From Acanthosepion pharaonis (taxonomy: Eukaryota > Mollusca > Cephalopoda > Sepiida > Sepiidae), in NCBI GenBank assembly GCA_903632075.3, contig CAHIKZ030000957.1, forward strand, positions 703,501 to 767,500: a stretch of DNA of 64,000 nt, read 5' to 3'. Made by a program: the position numbers and the translations under genes. This document shows positions 53,625 to 63,640 of this stretch, in pieces (position 1 is the stretch's first letter; every line of letters begins with the position of its first letter). The notes under the pieces were generated by a model. The model made no database searches, had not been told where the DNA came from, and was given only the letters and a program-made list of their open reading frames with translations.

Positions 53625-53890
53625 ATCTACAGAAAATATATATTGTTAGTAATTCTATGATAAAATTTAATGTTGGTCATTTTGCTTTAAAATGTATTGC
53701 TGGGAATTTTACTATAAATATGTATTCCTATACTTTTATAGTGTTTTATTTTTCTTTGAATGTTCGTTATTTTCCCATATCTGGAATCCTAACAGGTGCC
53801 ACCAATCAAGGTCAAGGTGGATCTGAAACCAATAGTAATTAAGAGGTGGTTTCAATCTCCTCAAAACCACCAATCTCTTGATCACTCATT
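53625..53890 (+). repeat. Downstream module of the hairpin family
   Basis: AAAATGTATTGCTGGGAATT, ATAGTGTTTT, GAATCCTAACAGGTGCCACC, AAGGTCAAGGTGGATCTGA and CTCCTCAAAACCACC match 3290-3440 and, for its first part, 35050-35275. Confidence 0.7.
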
Positions 53891-54109
53891 CGTTCAGTAA
53901 AATAGAATCCTCGTTTCAAAGTGGAAGAAAGAATTGTGTAGATGCTTGAGAAGAAAAGAATGCCTGGAAGTTGAACAGAGGTTTGAATTATCACAATTTA
54001 CCCGTTGCAAGCTTAATCGTGCACAATAGAGATTGTGAGTCTGGTTTTTGTATTCAAACATTTTGTCTGCTCCATGCTTATTGATCATTTGTTCAATAAA
54101 AGACAGGCC

Positions 54110-54860
54110 GATTATCAACGTATTTTTAATCATTTCCCGCCAAGCAAGGCAATAAAGACACTAAGATGCAAGGGATTACTGAGTGTGAGACAATATGAGA
54201 GAAATAGAAGTATTATGGAACAGAGAGCATTAAAAGAAAAGGAAGTAAGAATTTAAATTTTGGAAGATCACAGCTGGAAAGCAAGAATCCGTAAGAGAGT
54301 TCCATAAGCGAAAAGTGCGAGAGAAGAAACTGTTAGCATAGAACTTATGGTTGCATCTAGTTATTTAAACTGTAAAAGGATGAGACCTAGCTGACAATAT
54401 AGTACTGCGCTTAAATTCATAAAATCTACGTACTATAGATTAAAGTTCATCAGATGAACTACTATGAAAGTATTTATAGTAAAGTCACAGGGAATCTACG
54501 TTAATGTAAATGGGAAAGGGATCGAAGTCGAGGTGCCAGGTCAGGACCAATAATATTGCAGATTCTTCTTTGTATTTTATCATGAATTTTTAAATACATA
54601 GCAGGTGCACCAGGCCAGATGTGGCAGCAATATTAAATGCATGGACGAAGAGTAAACTTATAAATGTCTAAGATAGATTCTGGTGAGAAAAATTGTCTCG
54701 TCCGACACAGAGAACCCACTTTCCTAGCAGCTGACCTAGCAATTGATTCGATGTAATATTTACACTTCATGTCAGCGGAAACCGTTAGCTCGTGAAGGCG
54801 CAACCAGTCACTTTCCTGGCGGTCATAATCAGCCATCCTGATGGAAAGCAACAGGAGCTC
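54110..54860 (-). pseudogene. Jockey/CR1-group LINE C-terminal relic
   Basis: The minus strand at 54633-54851 reads MADYDRQESDWLRLHELTVS, ADMKCKYYIESIARSAARKV, GSLCRTRQFFSPESILDIYK and FTLRPC. Downstream are HIWPGAPA-like codons with breaks, then a 3' UTR (GTCTTTATTGCCTTGCTTGG in reverse) identical in plan to the one at 9.1 kb. The element is 5'-truncated just upstream of the thumb region. Confidence 0.75.
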
Positions 54861-54954
54861 TCTTAAATTTATCTATTTATAGAATTTGCCCCTTGAATGC
54901 TTATCAATATTTGTTTATGTTAAAGAGAGTCCGAGTATCATAACTGAAGAGAGA

Positions 54955-55045
54955 CGTTTAGTCAACGACGATTTCTCTATTTACATTATTCGGACTATTG
55001 TCCTCATTTTGTCGCCATATTTATTACAACGTTTCAGCCGTTGTA
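54955..55045 (-). mobile_element. SINE family B, 3' tail fragment
   Basis: TTTACATTATTCGGACTATT, TTTGTCGCCATATTTATTAC and AACGTTTCAGCCGTTGTA are the reverse of the family B tail. It lies tail-to-head with the full plus-strand copy at 55105. Confidence 0.7.
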
Positions 55046-55104
55046 AAAATGGTTGCTGAAGACATTAGGTTGATAATGTCCAGAAATTCATACGCAGATG
55101 TCCT

Positions 55105-55440
55105 CAAGGACACATGGTACAGTGGATAAAGGCGTTAGTTAGATCCAGTGACAGGACCCAAAGAGGATGAGTTCAATACATGGTTAAGTGGAGAACTTGT
55201 AGAGGAGAATTAACAGGAGATAACTGATAACTGACATCCATCACGTGGAAGTAGAACAGTCTACACCAGTGAGCGAAATAAAGGGTTCAGTTCGACATTC
55301 AAACCACCTAAAGAAGTCTGGAGCGTACAACGGCCGAAATGTTGTAATAAATATGGCAACAAAGATGAGGACAATAGTCCGAATAATGTAAATAGTGTAC
55401 ATAATACCTCATCTCAGAAATATAGACAGATACTGACGAT
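55105..55440 (+). mobile_element. tRNA-derived SINE, family B (full-length-like)
   Basis: Head AGGACACATGGTACAGTGGA and GATGAGTTCAATAC (box B-like). Body GGAGATAACTGATAACTGAC and GCGAAATAAAGGGTTCAGTT. Tail CACCTAAAGAAGTCTGGAGC, GTACAACGGCCGAAATGTTG, ATGAGGACAATAGTCCGAAT and ATATAGACAGATACT. Confidence 0.75.
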
Positions 55441-55444
55441 TTCT

Positions 55445-55960
55445 CTGTCTTTGAATATATGCTGATCTAAAATCCAGTCTCTCAAACATGATAGGTTACG
55501 AAAGATAGCAAATATCTAATTTCGTTCTAACCTACTTATAAATATTGTTTTTAAATATGTAATAATTTCGGATTTCAACTGACTGAGATAAGAGGTTTTG
55601 AAAGGTTGCACAAATCTGATTACGCTCTTACCGGATTTCTGGACCTTGCTTGGAGATTTTTTTGCCATTACTCTACTAACGTCAATTTTCACCAGACATT
55701 CCTGTCAATGAAATTGTCTGGAAGAAAAAGCGGCTAAACAGTTTTTATATAGAAAGAGCAAAAGGGAAAGTTTTTCTATTAAACAGCTATTTCGCCGCTT
55801 GCGGGAAGCCATGAGGTTGAGAATAAATAAAATTCTTTTTTTATTGTTTTTTTTTCTCTTTTCAATACGATAATAGAAAATGCATAAGTCAGATATTTCT
55901 AATCATGCATTTTTGGTTCCGAAAAGATCTACGGATTTTCTAACATTATGAAAAACGAAA
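55445..55960. other. No recognisable gene
   Basis: A+T-rich with no motif. Confidence 0.4.
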
Positions 55961-56119
55961 TTGACAAAAGTACTTAAAGCGGTTTAGCCAATTTGGTGTC
56001 ACTAATTCGGCATAGCCGATTCGACATAGGAATTTTTCGGCAGAGGATCATTAGGCGTCAAATTACTATTTCGTCGTTGCAGTCTCTCTCTCGTTTAGTA
56101 GTCAAATTGGTACTTCGTC

Positions 56120-56255
56120 CAATTTAAGAAAAGGAGTAGCTGGAGGCATTTTTTAATTTAAGAAAAGGAGTAGCTGGAGGCATTTTTTAATTTAAGAATA
56201 AGAATAGCTGGAGGTATTTTTAAATTTAAGCAAAAGAGTATCTGGAGGTATTTTT
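56120..56255. repeat. 34-bp tandem repeat, four copies
   Basis: AATTTAAGAAAAGGAGTAGC followed by TGGAGGCATTTTTT. The first two copies are identical and the last two have substitutions. Confidence 0.9.
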
Positions 56256-56849
56256 TTATATTATATTTCCTTCAGTGCATATTTTTCAGTCATCAAAGCC
56301 ATGTTATTCCAAATGGAAGCAAATATTTTATTTAGTTCAGGGTTGGTGGAACCAAGGTATATAGATCATTGGAACACATGCCATGGAAACAGCGATAGAG
56401 AAGTGAAAGGCTCACAATATTTTGTCTGTAAGAAAGGGGAATGGAACGTTCCGGTGTAGCCCATTTGGCGTTGCTGATTTGGCGTTGCCGATTCAACATA
56501 GGAATTTTTCGACAGAGGGATGATTAGGCGTCAGATTACATTTTGATTCGTTCATCAGCATCTCTATATTTTTTAGCTTTAATATTATAATCTTTAATAT
56601 AATATCCTAATGGAAGTTAAATCATTAGATCCTATTGAATTCCTGAAGGGTATGGCTCACAATTACGACATCAAGAAGTAATCTCTAATATTAAATAGCT
56701 TTACTAAGTTTTACATTTTTTTTTAAATACAATATTTTTAATTTAAGTTTTTAATTTACATTATTCCATTAGTGTTTTAATAGGATCCTTAACTACGTAA
56801 ATGAATAAAAAGTCATATTTAAAGTTGGGTCTTTTCAATGATTTTATTC

Positions 56850-56851
<2 letters not shown>

Positions 56852-56886
<35 letters not shown>
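56852..56886. repeat. (GT)n microsatellite
   Basis: Uninterrupted GT dinucleotides. Confidence 0.95.
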
Positions 56887-56887
<1 letters not shown>

Positions 56888-57010
56888 GGACGGTGTCTCC
56901 TCTCAAAGACAGTGATGTCGAAACAGTGTGACGCCTAAACGGTTGTGCCGAATAATCCAATCCTTTTTCTGACGCCGAATCTTCCACGCCAAATAGGCTA
57001 CGCTGAAACT

Positions 57011-57309
57011 TACCAAACCCAAATATTTACGGGGCGATTCATGTATAGATCGCAACTCATGGTTTGAAAATCGTAGGTCCACTTTCTGTAATATTTCTTT
57101 ATTCTTTAACGTCACGTGATCTGATTTCATTCTTTAATACTGATTTCTTTATTCTTTATTCTTTAACACGTCACTGATCATGTCCATCCACGATTTCCGT
57201 CATTTGATCCTCTTAGTATTTGGTCTTCTATCTGTGCACTCAAGATATTTAAGTCTACGTTTTTTTTTATCGTAGGGATTGTTTATGCCGGAAGGTGTTA
57301 TAAGAATGT
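57011..57309. other. No recognisable gene
   Basis: A+T-rich with short internal repeats of TTCTTTATTCTTTAACGTCA near 57093-57165. Confidence 0.4.
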
Positions 57310-58002
57310 TATCTTTTGCGAGAAATACATGTATCGCCAGGAATAATCATTCCTGTAGGAATTTTTAATAAATATAATATTAGACCAAATACGTACAGTC
57401 TGGAATAATCATGCCGGTAGGAATTTTTAAGAAATGCGGTATTATACCAAATACACGTGCCGTCTGGTAATAGTCATTCCTGTAGGAATTATTAAGAAAT
57501 ATAATATCAGATTAAATAAACAGACAGTCTGACAATAGTAATGTCTGTAGGAATTTTTAAGAAGTGCAATATTATACAAAATACACGTGCCGTATGGAAT
57601 AGTGATTCCGGTAAGAAATGCTTCAAAAGTACTATTTTGTACCAAATACAAGTGCAGTTGGAAATAATCATAATGATAGTAAATCTTCTGAAGTATTTAT
57701 GAGAAAACAATTCCGTTTGGAATATTCGTGCTGGGAGGAAGTTTTAAGAATACCATTTGTACCAAATAAAAGTGCCGGGTGGAATCGTCATGCCAGTTGT
57801 CATGTTTGAGAAAATATTCATTTGTACCAAAATGAAAACTTTTAGGTATAATCATGCGACTTTTAACTTTTCGCAAGAGCCCTTTTGAACCAAATACAAG
57901 TGCCGAATGGAACAGTTTGGTAGGAATTCTTCAGAAGTACACTTTTTCATATAAATACAATTTCGGTGTGAAAAAGTCATGGCATCGAGAATATTTTGGG
58001 TG
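57310..58002. repeat. Degenerate satellite, about 64-bp unit, left of the mariner
   Basis: Units contain GGAATAATCATTCCTGTAGG, AATTTTTAAGAAATGCAATA and TTATACCAAATACACGTGCC with many changes. The array continues at 59005-59330 beyond the mariner. Confidence 0.8.
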
Positions 58003-58004
58003 TA

Positions 58005-58235
58005 CACAGTGCGATGGATAAATTGTCGTTTACATTATGCAAAAAAAAAGAAAATAGCACTGGCATCCCATTTTAAGATATACAGGGTGCGATGGATAAA
58101 TTGTCGTCTAGATTATGCAAAAATGAAAATAACACTGAAATCTCATTTTAACAGATATACAAGGTGCGATGATAAATTGTCGTCTAAATGACGCAGAAAT
58201 GAAACTAACACTGGCATCTCATTTTAACAGGTATA
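58005..58235. repeat. Triplicated left end of the mariner, about 74-bp unit
   Basis: GTGCGATGGATAAATTGTCG (or the TGCGATGATAAATTG variant) occurs at about 58009, 58088 and 58161. Each is followed by ATTATGCAAAA-like and CTGGCATCTCATTTTAACAG sequence. Confidence 0.85.
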
Positions 58236-58294
58236 TTTATCAAATTTATACAAAAATATCTTGAAATACTAAAGAGTAAATTTATTCAATAAAT

Positions 58295-58935
58295 TCGACA
58301 TTGGCTTCAGACCACGGCCTCCAGTCGACTTCGGAATTTTCTGCAACTCTTCTGGACGGTTTTCTTTGTTTAAGTTGGTGGATGCTGGCATAATTCTCGT
58401 GTTCAGTTCACCTTTGGTGCTACAAGGAGTTGTGTTAGACTCTCACTTAACTGCGCCCGACACATAATAATCAAGGCAGTTACAATCTGGGAAATTAGGT
58501 GGCCAGATGTAAGTCGCAGACATTGTCAGACAGCCATGACTGGGTTCTCCTGCTTGTGTGTCATGGTACAGAGTCCTGTTGCCAGACATAGGATCTTCCA
58601 GCAGCCACCCACTTGACCCAGGGCAGTGCAATCTCCTCAAGGCACTTGATGTGGGCATCCGTGTTGATTCTGAGGCCCTGTGGGAACATGAATGGAGGCA
58701 TAACGTCGCCATCACTAGTGATCACACCAACATATTCGTAGACCCATCCAACACTTTTCGAATCCTCAGCACTTTCCTCAGATTGACATCAAAACACTCT
58801 GAAATGATCGTATTGGGGCTTCCGCTGGGAATGCCAAGCAGTACAGAGTGGCGTTTCCAAATCTCTGGCGGGGTGAAATGCGACATTCTCATAGACGGTG
58901 TCCAACTGACCCAACGATATTGTGCAGTTGTCAAA
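58295..58935 (-). pseudogene. Mariner transposase (maT-like), internally deleted
   Basis: The minus strand starts near 58890 with MSHFTPPEIWKRHSVLLGIP and SGSPNTIISECFDVNLRKV (N-terminal helix-turn-helix). It then jumps to SDGDVMPPFMFPQGLRINTD, AGRSYVWQQD-like VWQQDS and PPNFPDCNCLDYYVSGAVK (the W.PNSPDLNPLDYYVWG block with the last catalytic aspartate; the tryptophan is lost in one position). The middle, with the first catalytic aspartate, is mostly deleted: the usual length of about 340 residues is reduced to about 200. Stops are present. A related broken copy is at 10.1-10.6 kb. Confidence 0.75.
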
Positions 58936-59004
58936 ATCAAAAACAAACAAAGCGCATGCGCGAAATGAAAGAAAATGGCAACAATTTCCCCAACGTACCC
59001 TGTA

Positions 59005-59330
59005 CTCTTTTGTACCAAATTCAATCACGTCTGGAATAGTCATACCCCTATGACTTTGTATCAAATATAAATAATGTCCTTGATAGCCATATTTATATGA
59101 CATTTATATGACATTTGTATGACACTTGTATGACATTTTTCTTTTGCACTGATTAAAATATTAGTCTAGAACTGAAATACCAGTAGGAATTTTTCAGAAA
59201 TAATTTTTTGTAATAAATGTAAGTGTCATCTGGCATCGAAATTCTGGTAGGAATGTTTCATAAGTTCACTTTTCTAGCAAACAGATGGAAATGCATGTCT
59301 GTGGGAGTTTTCAGAAGTACACATTTATAC
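59005..59330. repeat. Degenerate satellite, right of the mariner
   Basis: Continuation of 57310-58002: TTTTGTACCAAATTCAATCA, GTCTGGAATAGTCATACC and ACCAGTAGGAATTTTTCAGA. A short ATATGACATTT repeat is at 59092-59138. Confidence 0.7.
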
Positions 59331-59984
59331 TTCAAAGGAAAAACCAGGTCAACTTTAGTTTACTGGTCCCAAGAAATGGAAAACTAATGTAGCGACGCAA
59401 AAAGCTACGAAGGCGATTGCCAAACACTCTTTAGAGACACTACGACCATTCATTCTACAAAGATGATAGACCTAGAGCCACACATCCTAGCACACAAGAT
59501 ATCGTGACAATGTCACAATATGTTATTTAGAGCAATTCCTGTTCGTTCATAAACGTTAGAAAGACCTTTGTTTGTCTTTTTGATTTAAGAGGCAAGCATT
59601 TTATATATGATATATCAAATTATAATTTTTCAATAATACAATTTTCTCTATCGAATTACTAAGCATCCGATGGCTTGGGCGTTCAGTAACGTAGCAACAA
59701 CCGAAGATGTCCACTCTAGCTTCTAACCGTCCAGGTGAAGAGGCGTAATTTAGATTTTGAACGCATGATTAAAATCGCAAAAAAAAAAAAAAATGTGTTG
59801 ATTAAAAGTTAAACCTGATAGGCATTTTTCAGTTCGCCCACGTCTCAGCCGAATGTAGCACAAAGTCTAGGTTTAATGTGAGCTTTTAGACAATACCGTA
59901 GAAAAATGCTTAATCTCCCACGGTGCCGAAGAAAATTTCGTTGGACCCAAAGACATGAATGCAGAAATTTTATGTAATACCAAT
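59331..59984. other. No recognisable gene
   Basis: No frame with motifs. An A tract lies at about 59780-59792. Confidence 0.4.
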
Positions 59985-60130
59985 CCTCCTATAAGCTGGA
60001 CAATTTTCTCTCTGATAAAGAGGAGACTTGAAGAAAAAGAAATGTAGTACTACCAAAGGACGTTGAGAACACCATGGACAGGATATGACACATAATGAAG
60101 AAAAGGGGTTGGAAAACACGACACTCTCTT
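59985..60130 (+). pseudogene. LINE RT C-terminal fragment, second LINE group (plus strand)
   Basis: The nucleotide sequence, read forward, matches the reverse complement of 52080-52230: GAAATGTAGTACTACC (cf. MWFYRR), ACGTTGAGAACACCATGGAC (cf. MLRIPWT) and GACACATAATGAAGAAAAGG (cf. GHIMKK). The frame is broken. Confidence 0.5.
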
Positions 60131-60435
60131 GTCGTAATGACGGCAAGAGACGCAGAAGGAAGCGGAGAATAACCGAACAAGCTTGTGTAAACGGATTGCA
60201 GGACATGAACAGGAAGAGTGCAGAAGAACTCAGCACCGCCGACTGAGCACCGGGACAATTCAGAACTGACACAACTCAGCACCAGAAAAACATTACTTTT
60301 TTCTATTAGCCAATAAAAGTAATGTGTTAAGGATTAAAACTTCAGCACTTGAATATTCTTCTTTGAAAAGGCACTATGTCAAATACGAACTAGTTCGATT
60401 TACTTTATTGAAAAATAATTAAAAGCAAATGTCTC
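60131..60435. other. No recognisable gene
   Basis: Two overlapping minus-strand frames of about 100 codons here are explained by the inverted LINE fragment and composition. Confidence 0.35.
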
Positions 60436-60439
60436 TCTA

Positions 60440-60747
60440 TATCTCTGAGATGAGGTATTATGATTACTTACATTATTTACATTATTCTGACTGTTATCCT
60501 CATATTCGCAACGTTTCGGCCGTTGTAAGCTCCGGCCTTCTTCAGGTGAATGGAATTTCGAACCGAACCCTTTATTTCGTCCAGCGGGGTAGATTGTTCT
60601 AGTTCCACGTGCCATGCCTCTTCCGGATATCTCAGTTATTTTCCTTTAACTTAACTCTCTAAGTTTTTTTTGGTTTACCACTGCTGTCGCCCGGTATAGA
60701 ACTCTTTGGATCTAGTCATTGGCTCTAACCAACGTTTTTGAGGACAC
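60440..60747 (-). mobile_element. SINE family B (minus strand)
   Basis: ATTATTCTGACTGTTATCCT, CGCAACGTTTCGGCCGTTGT, AAGCTCCGGCCTTCTTCAGG, TCCACGTGCCATGCCT and ATTGGCTCTAACCAACG are the reverse of family B from tail to head. Confidence 0.7.
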
Positions 60748-60848
60748 ATGGCCCGGTGGATAAAGACGTTGGTTAGAGCCAGTGAATAAACCCGAAAAGT
60801 TCTATACCAGTCGACAGCGTTGGTGAACCAAACTTGGAGAGTTGAGTT
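60738..60848 (+). mobile_element. SINE family B head, joined head-to-head
   Basis: GAGGACACATGGCCCGGTGG and ATAAAGACGTTGGTTAGAGC are the tRNA-like head, in the opposite sense to the copy that ends at 60747. The two heads form a palindrome with little spacer. Confidence 0.65.
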
Positions 60849-60889
60849 GTGTCACTAAATCATCATTATCCCCCCACCTCCAAAAAAAT

Positions 60890-60975
60890 AATACAATCTA
60901 AAAATATTTTCTGGTTTTAAATAGCCTGCAAACGGTTGATAAGCCGTAAGAAATGGGCCAATCAATCAACTGAGA
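60890..60975 (-). repeat. Solo hairpin unit (minus strand, diverged)
   Basis: The reverse complement reads TTACGGCTTATCAACCGTTT, GCAGGCTATTTAAAACCAG, the same plan as the unit at 50940, preceded by GATTGATTGGCCCA. Confidence 0.55.
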
Positions 60976-61116
60976 AATTAAAACAGAAAGAATGGTTAAC
61001 CAAGTGCAAGAATAAAGATAGGAATATCGTTTAAATCTGATCTTAAATTGAAAATCCCACACGTACATCGAACGAGTTGGATATTACACAGATTGAAAAA
61101 CTCTTCAAGCTTCTAC

Positions 61117-61321
61117 CCTACACGCATGCCGCTAGTGGCCTGCTAGCGGGCCGCCGATGACAACGCCAGCGGTTCTCTGGTGGCAGACACGGGTAGGCCT
61201 CTAACGGTTTGCCAGTGGTAGCATTGCCGAGAAGGACACGCCGGTGGTCCGACAGCAGGCCATCAGCGGAAAACGCTCATGGCATACCACCCAGTGGCAA
61301 ATTGGTTGCTTGCGTGTAGGG
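61117..61321. mobile_element. GC-rich foldback sequence with CCCTACACGCA ends
   Basis: Starts CCCTACACGCATGCC and ends GGTTGCTTGCGTGTAGGG, an inverted repeat of 11 bases at the edges. The inside is much richer in G+C than its surroundings and holds repeated CCAGTGGT/GCTAGTGG/GCCGGTGG words on both strands, so it can fold on itself. No clear target duplication was found (GCTT is near both ends). Confidence 0.5.
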
Positions 61322-61329
61322 GCTTAACC

Positions 61330-61885
61330 CTAAGCTACCCCTGAGTGAGTGTGCATTTAGAAGGAACGACCAAAAGAGAGGATCAGCTGGAAATGTGCAT
61401 AAAAAATGTATTTGATCAATACGAAAAGAGATAATTACGCTTAAATCTAGAATACAAAGTGTGAAATGAAAGTATTCTTTGGAAAATTCATTAAAAATTA
61501 ATCTGATTTGAGAACAAACAAAAGAAAGGTGATGAGATTAGAATAAACGGACAGGTAGGAATAAACAGACAGGTTGGGGAAAAAAAGTGGGCAAAAAATG
61601 AAAATGGAGTATTTGGAATAAAATAGATAGGTTGTGAAAAAAAAAATCAAAATTTAAATAGCTAGCCAAAACCATCTGTTCCGAATGCGATAGAATTTAT
61701 GTTGACAGTGAAGAATTTTTTTTTATTAAAACTTTTTTTATTAAAACGTGAAATCAGGATTTAAGTTCTCTGAAAAACTGCCAAGATTTCGCCGGCAATT
61801 TATCATATGAATAAATACTTTAATTTAAATACACTCAAAAGCGAATATATATTATATTGTTTTAAATCTAGTATAATTAAAAGGG
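61330..61885. other. No recognisable gene
   Basis: A+T-rich with no motif. Confidence 0.4.
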
Positions 61886-61889
61886 AATA

Positions 61890-62450
61890 CTAGTCAATGG
61901 TTCTTTTCTTTTTATGTACCATATCCTTTCAGGACGTAGGCGATCATGGTTCTCCACCTCTTTCTATCCCTTGCAACTCTCAGCAAATTCCTTCCATCTG
62001 CTTCCTCCCACAGACTACGTTCTGTCATCCACCTGCTCAAGCTTGGCAGGTATGTCACGTGTTGCTTTTCCTTGTCTCTCTTTCCCTCTATTTGACCCGT
62101 GAGTATCAGATTCTCCAGACCCTCCTACGTCATTATGTGTCCCAGAAACTTCAACTGCCTCTTTCTTATGTTAAGTATAAGCCTTCTCCTTCTTTCCAAC
62201 CTCTCTAAAACCACATCATTGCTCACACGCTCGGTACATGATATCCTTAGCATCCTTCTGTAGAATCACATCTCCGTTGCCTCGAGTCTCTTCTTCATCT
62301 TTGAGGAAATCGTCCAAGATTCGCTGCCGTAAAGAAGAACATATGTCACATAACAGCTTGGTATACTTTTCATTGTTACCAAAGAAATCCTCCTGTCTCG
62401 GAATAATCTACCCAGCTTTTGGAATGCTTGTAAATAAACGGAGACATCTA
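61890..62450 (-). pseudogene. LINE reverse transcriptase C-terminal relic, second LINE group
   Basis: The reverse complement reads QRRMLRISCTERVSNDVV-like and FLGHIMT-like segments, and ends with the tail GAGAACCATGATCGCCTACG. It matches 51836-52330 in order (CACATCTCCGTTGCCTCGAG, CATTATGTGTCCCAGAAACT). Broken by several indels. Confidence 0.65.
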
Positions 62451-62489
62451 CTCAATCACGGTTATCCACTAAGATACCATCATAAATAG

Positions 62490-62491
<2 letters not shown>

Positions 62492-62535
<44 letters not shown>
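62492..62535. repeat. (AT)n microsatellite
   Basis: Uninterrupted AT dinucleotides. Confidence 0.95.
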
Positions 62536-62538
<3 letters not shown>

Positions 62539-62542
62539 AAGT

Positions 62543-62605
62543 AAAAGACAATAGGAAATTGTATCATTAGTCGACGCATACATAATAATTTTCCTATTGT
62601 CTTTT
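62543..62605. repeat. Perfect 16-bp inverted repeat with 31-bp loop
   Basis: AAAAGACAATAGGAAA at 62543-62558 and TTTCCTATTGTCTTTT at 62590-62605 form a perfect stem. It lies directly after an AT run and might be the remnant of a small foldback element. Confidence 0.8.
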
Positions 62606-62707
62606 ATCTTTATAAATATTGTCTTTGAGGTAAAGGCTGAAAAATTTTTCATATATATATTTTCAGTGTTTTCAGAAGTTAAGTTTTACACATCGAAGAA
62701 TGTACAC

Positions 62708-62945
62708 GTGTTATTTCGTGTATGCAAACTGCTCTGCAGTGGGAGGAAGGTGATAGAGCGACCCCACTGGCATGTTAAAAATGTATACGTCGACGTGTCT
62801 AATAAAGTAGTAAGTCAAAATCTCTTTTGTTAAAGTTATCATTTTACTTCCGAACAAACCAAGGAGAGATCACTCGACCGACAGAAAAAAAGAAAAGAGA
62901 GGAAGACAACTTTATTATGATCGCCTCAGGACCGTCAACCAAGAC
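62708..62945 (+). repeat. Dispersed repeat R2, copy 1
   Basis: GTGTTATTTCGTGTATGC, GGTGATAGAGCGACCCCACT, GTTAAAAATGTATACGTCGA, CGTGTCTAATAAAGTAGT and CTTTATTATGATCG. The same order is at 63408-63640. AATAAAG and the non-coding nature suggest an LTR or 3' end of an element. Confidence 0.7.
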
Positions 62946-63407
62946 CCCCCCCCCAGCGCGAAGGACGTATACAACATAAGGATATAATCAAGATGCTGAC
63001 TTTCCACAAACTTCAGCTAAAAGGTTAAGAAGGAAACCTACCATCATTACTGGTAAAGGCAATAGTAGTTTGTCAACTTGAGGAAACTAATTTCCTTAAA
63101 TATTGTTTGTTAATTTTGCGAGGAATGAATTGGTTTGTTAAAATTAGAAATTTAAAAAAAAATTCTGGTTTTAAGAACCATGGCAAAGGTCATGACCTGA
63201 TAGCAGTAAAAAAAATCCTTTTTTGTTAAGTGCAGAGTTTATCCTTATAGTCAAACGGAAAATCCGTATACGATAATTCAGGCATTCGATAGAACCATAG
63301 ATATACCTTAGCTTAACCCATAAGACTTCTTTCTGTTACCAGCATGCTAATTGTGACTCACTCTGCGATTTTTTTCCTGATGACCCTTGGACATTAAGAG
63401 ATCAGAC
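62946..63407. other. Spacer between the R2 copies, no gene
   Basis: A+T-rich with no motif. Confidence 0.4.
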
Positions 63408-63640
63408 GTGGTTATTTCGTGTCTCGGGGAACTTGCTCCTCATTTGGGGTGATAGAGCGACTCTATTGGTGAGTTAAAAATGTACACGTCAACGTGTTTA
63501 ATAAAGGAGAAGTCAAAATTCCTCATTTTACCCCGAACTGAAAACAAACCGGCCGGGAGAAGAAAGATAGGAAAACAAATTTATTATGATTATCAACAAG
63601 GAGACTCCAAGAACGAGTGGGCTGTAACAACATTTTGCTC
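63408..63640 (+). repeat. Dispersed repeat R2, copy 2
   Basis: GTGGTTATTTCGTGTCTCGG, GGTGATAGAGCGACTCTATT, GTTAAAAATGTACACGTCAA, CGTGTTTAATAAAGGAGA and TTTATTATGATTATCAAC. It is directly followed by the tandem array at 63.6 kb. Confidence 0.7.

Larger units (their letters stand above)
55965..57010. repeat. Right arm of the inverted repeat pair, with extra copies
   Basis: Modules of 52690-53280 appear in reverse order: CTCTCTCGTTTAGTAGTCAA at 56087, a 34-bp tandem block, TTTCAGTCATCAAAGCCATG, the A+T module at 56690-56830, and GACGCCGAATCTTCCACGCC near 56970. Two more TTCGGC-type fragments (55990-56060 and 56450-56540) are in the forward sense, so the arm has been enlarged by further insertions. 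Confidence 0.65.
58005..59002 (-). mobile_element. Mariner-type DNA transposon with TA duplication, 1.0 kb
   Basis: TA flanks both ends (58003-58004 and 59003-59004). The right end, read inwards on the minus strand, is CAGGGTACGTTGGGGAAATT. The left end has CAGTGCGATGGATAAATTGT and is present three times. The element lies inside the 57.3-59.3 kb satellite, which supplies matching flanks. Confidence 0.8.
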
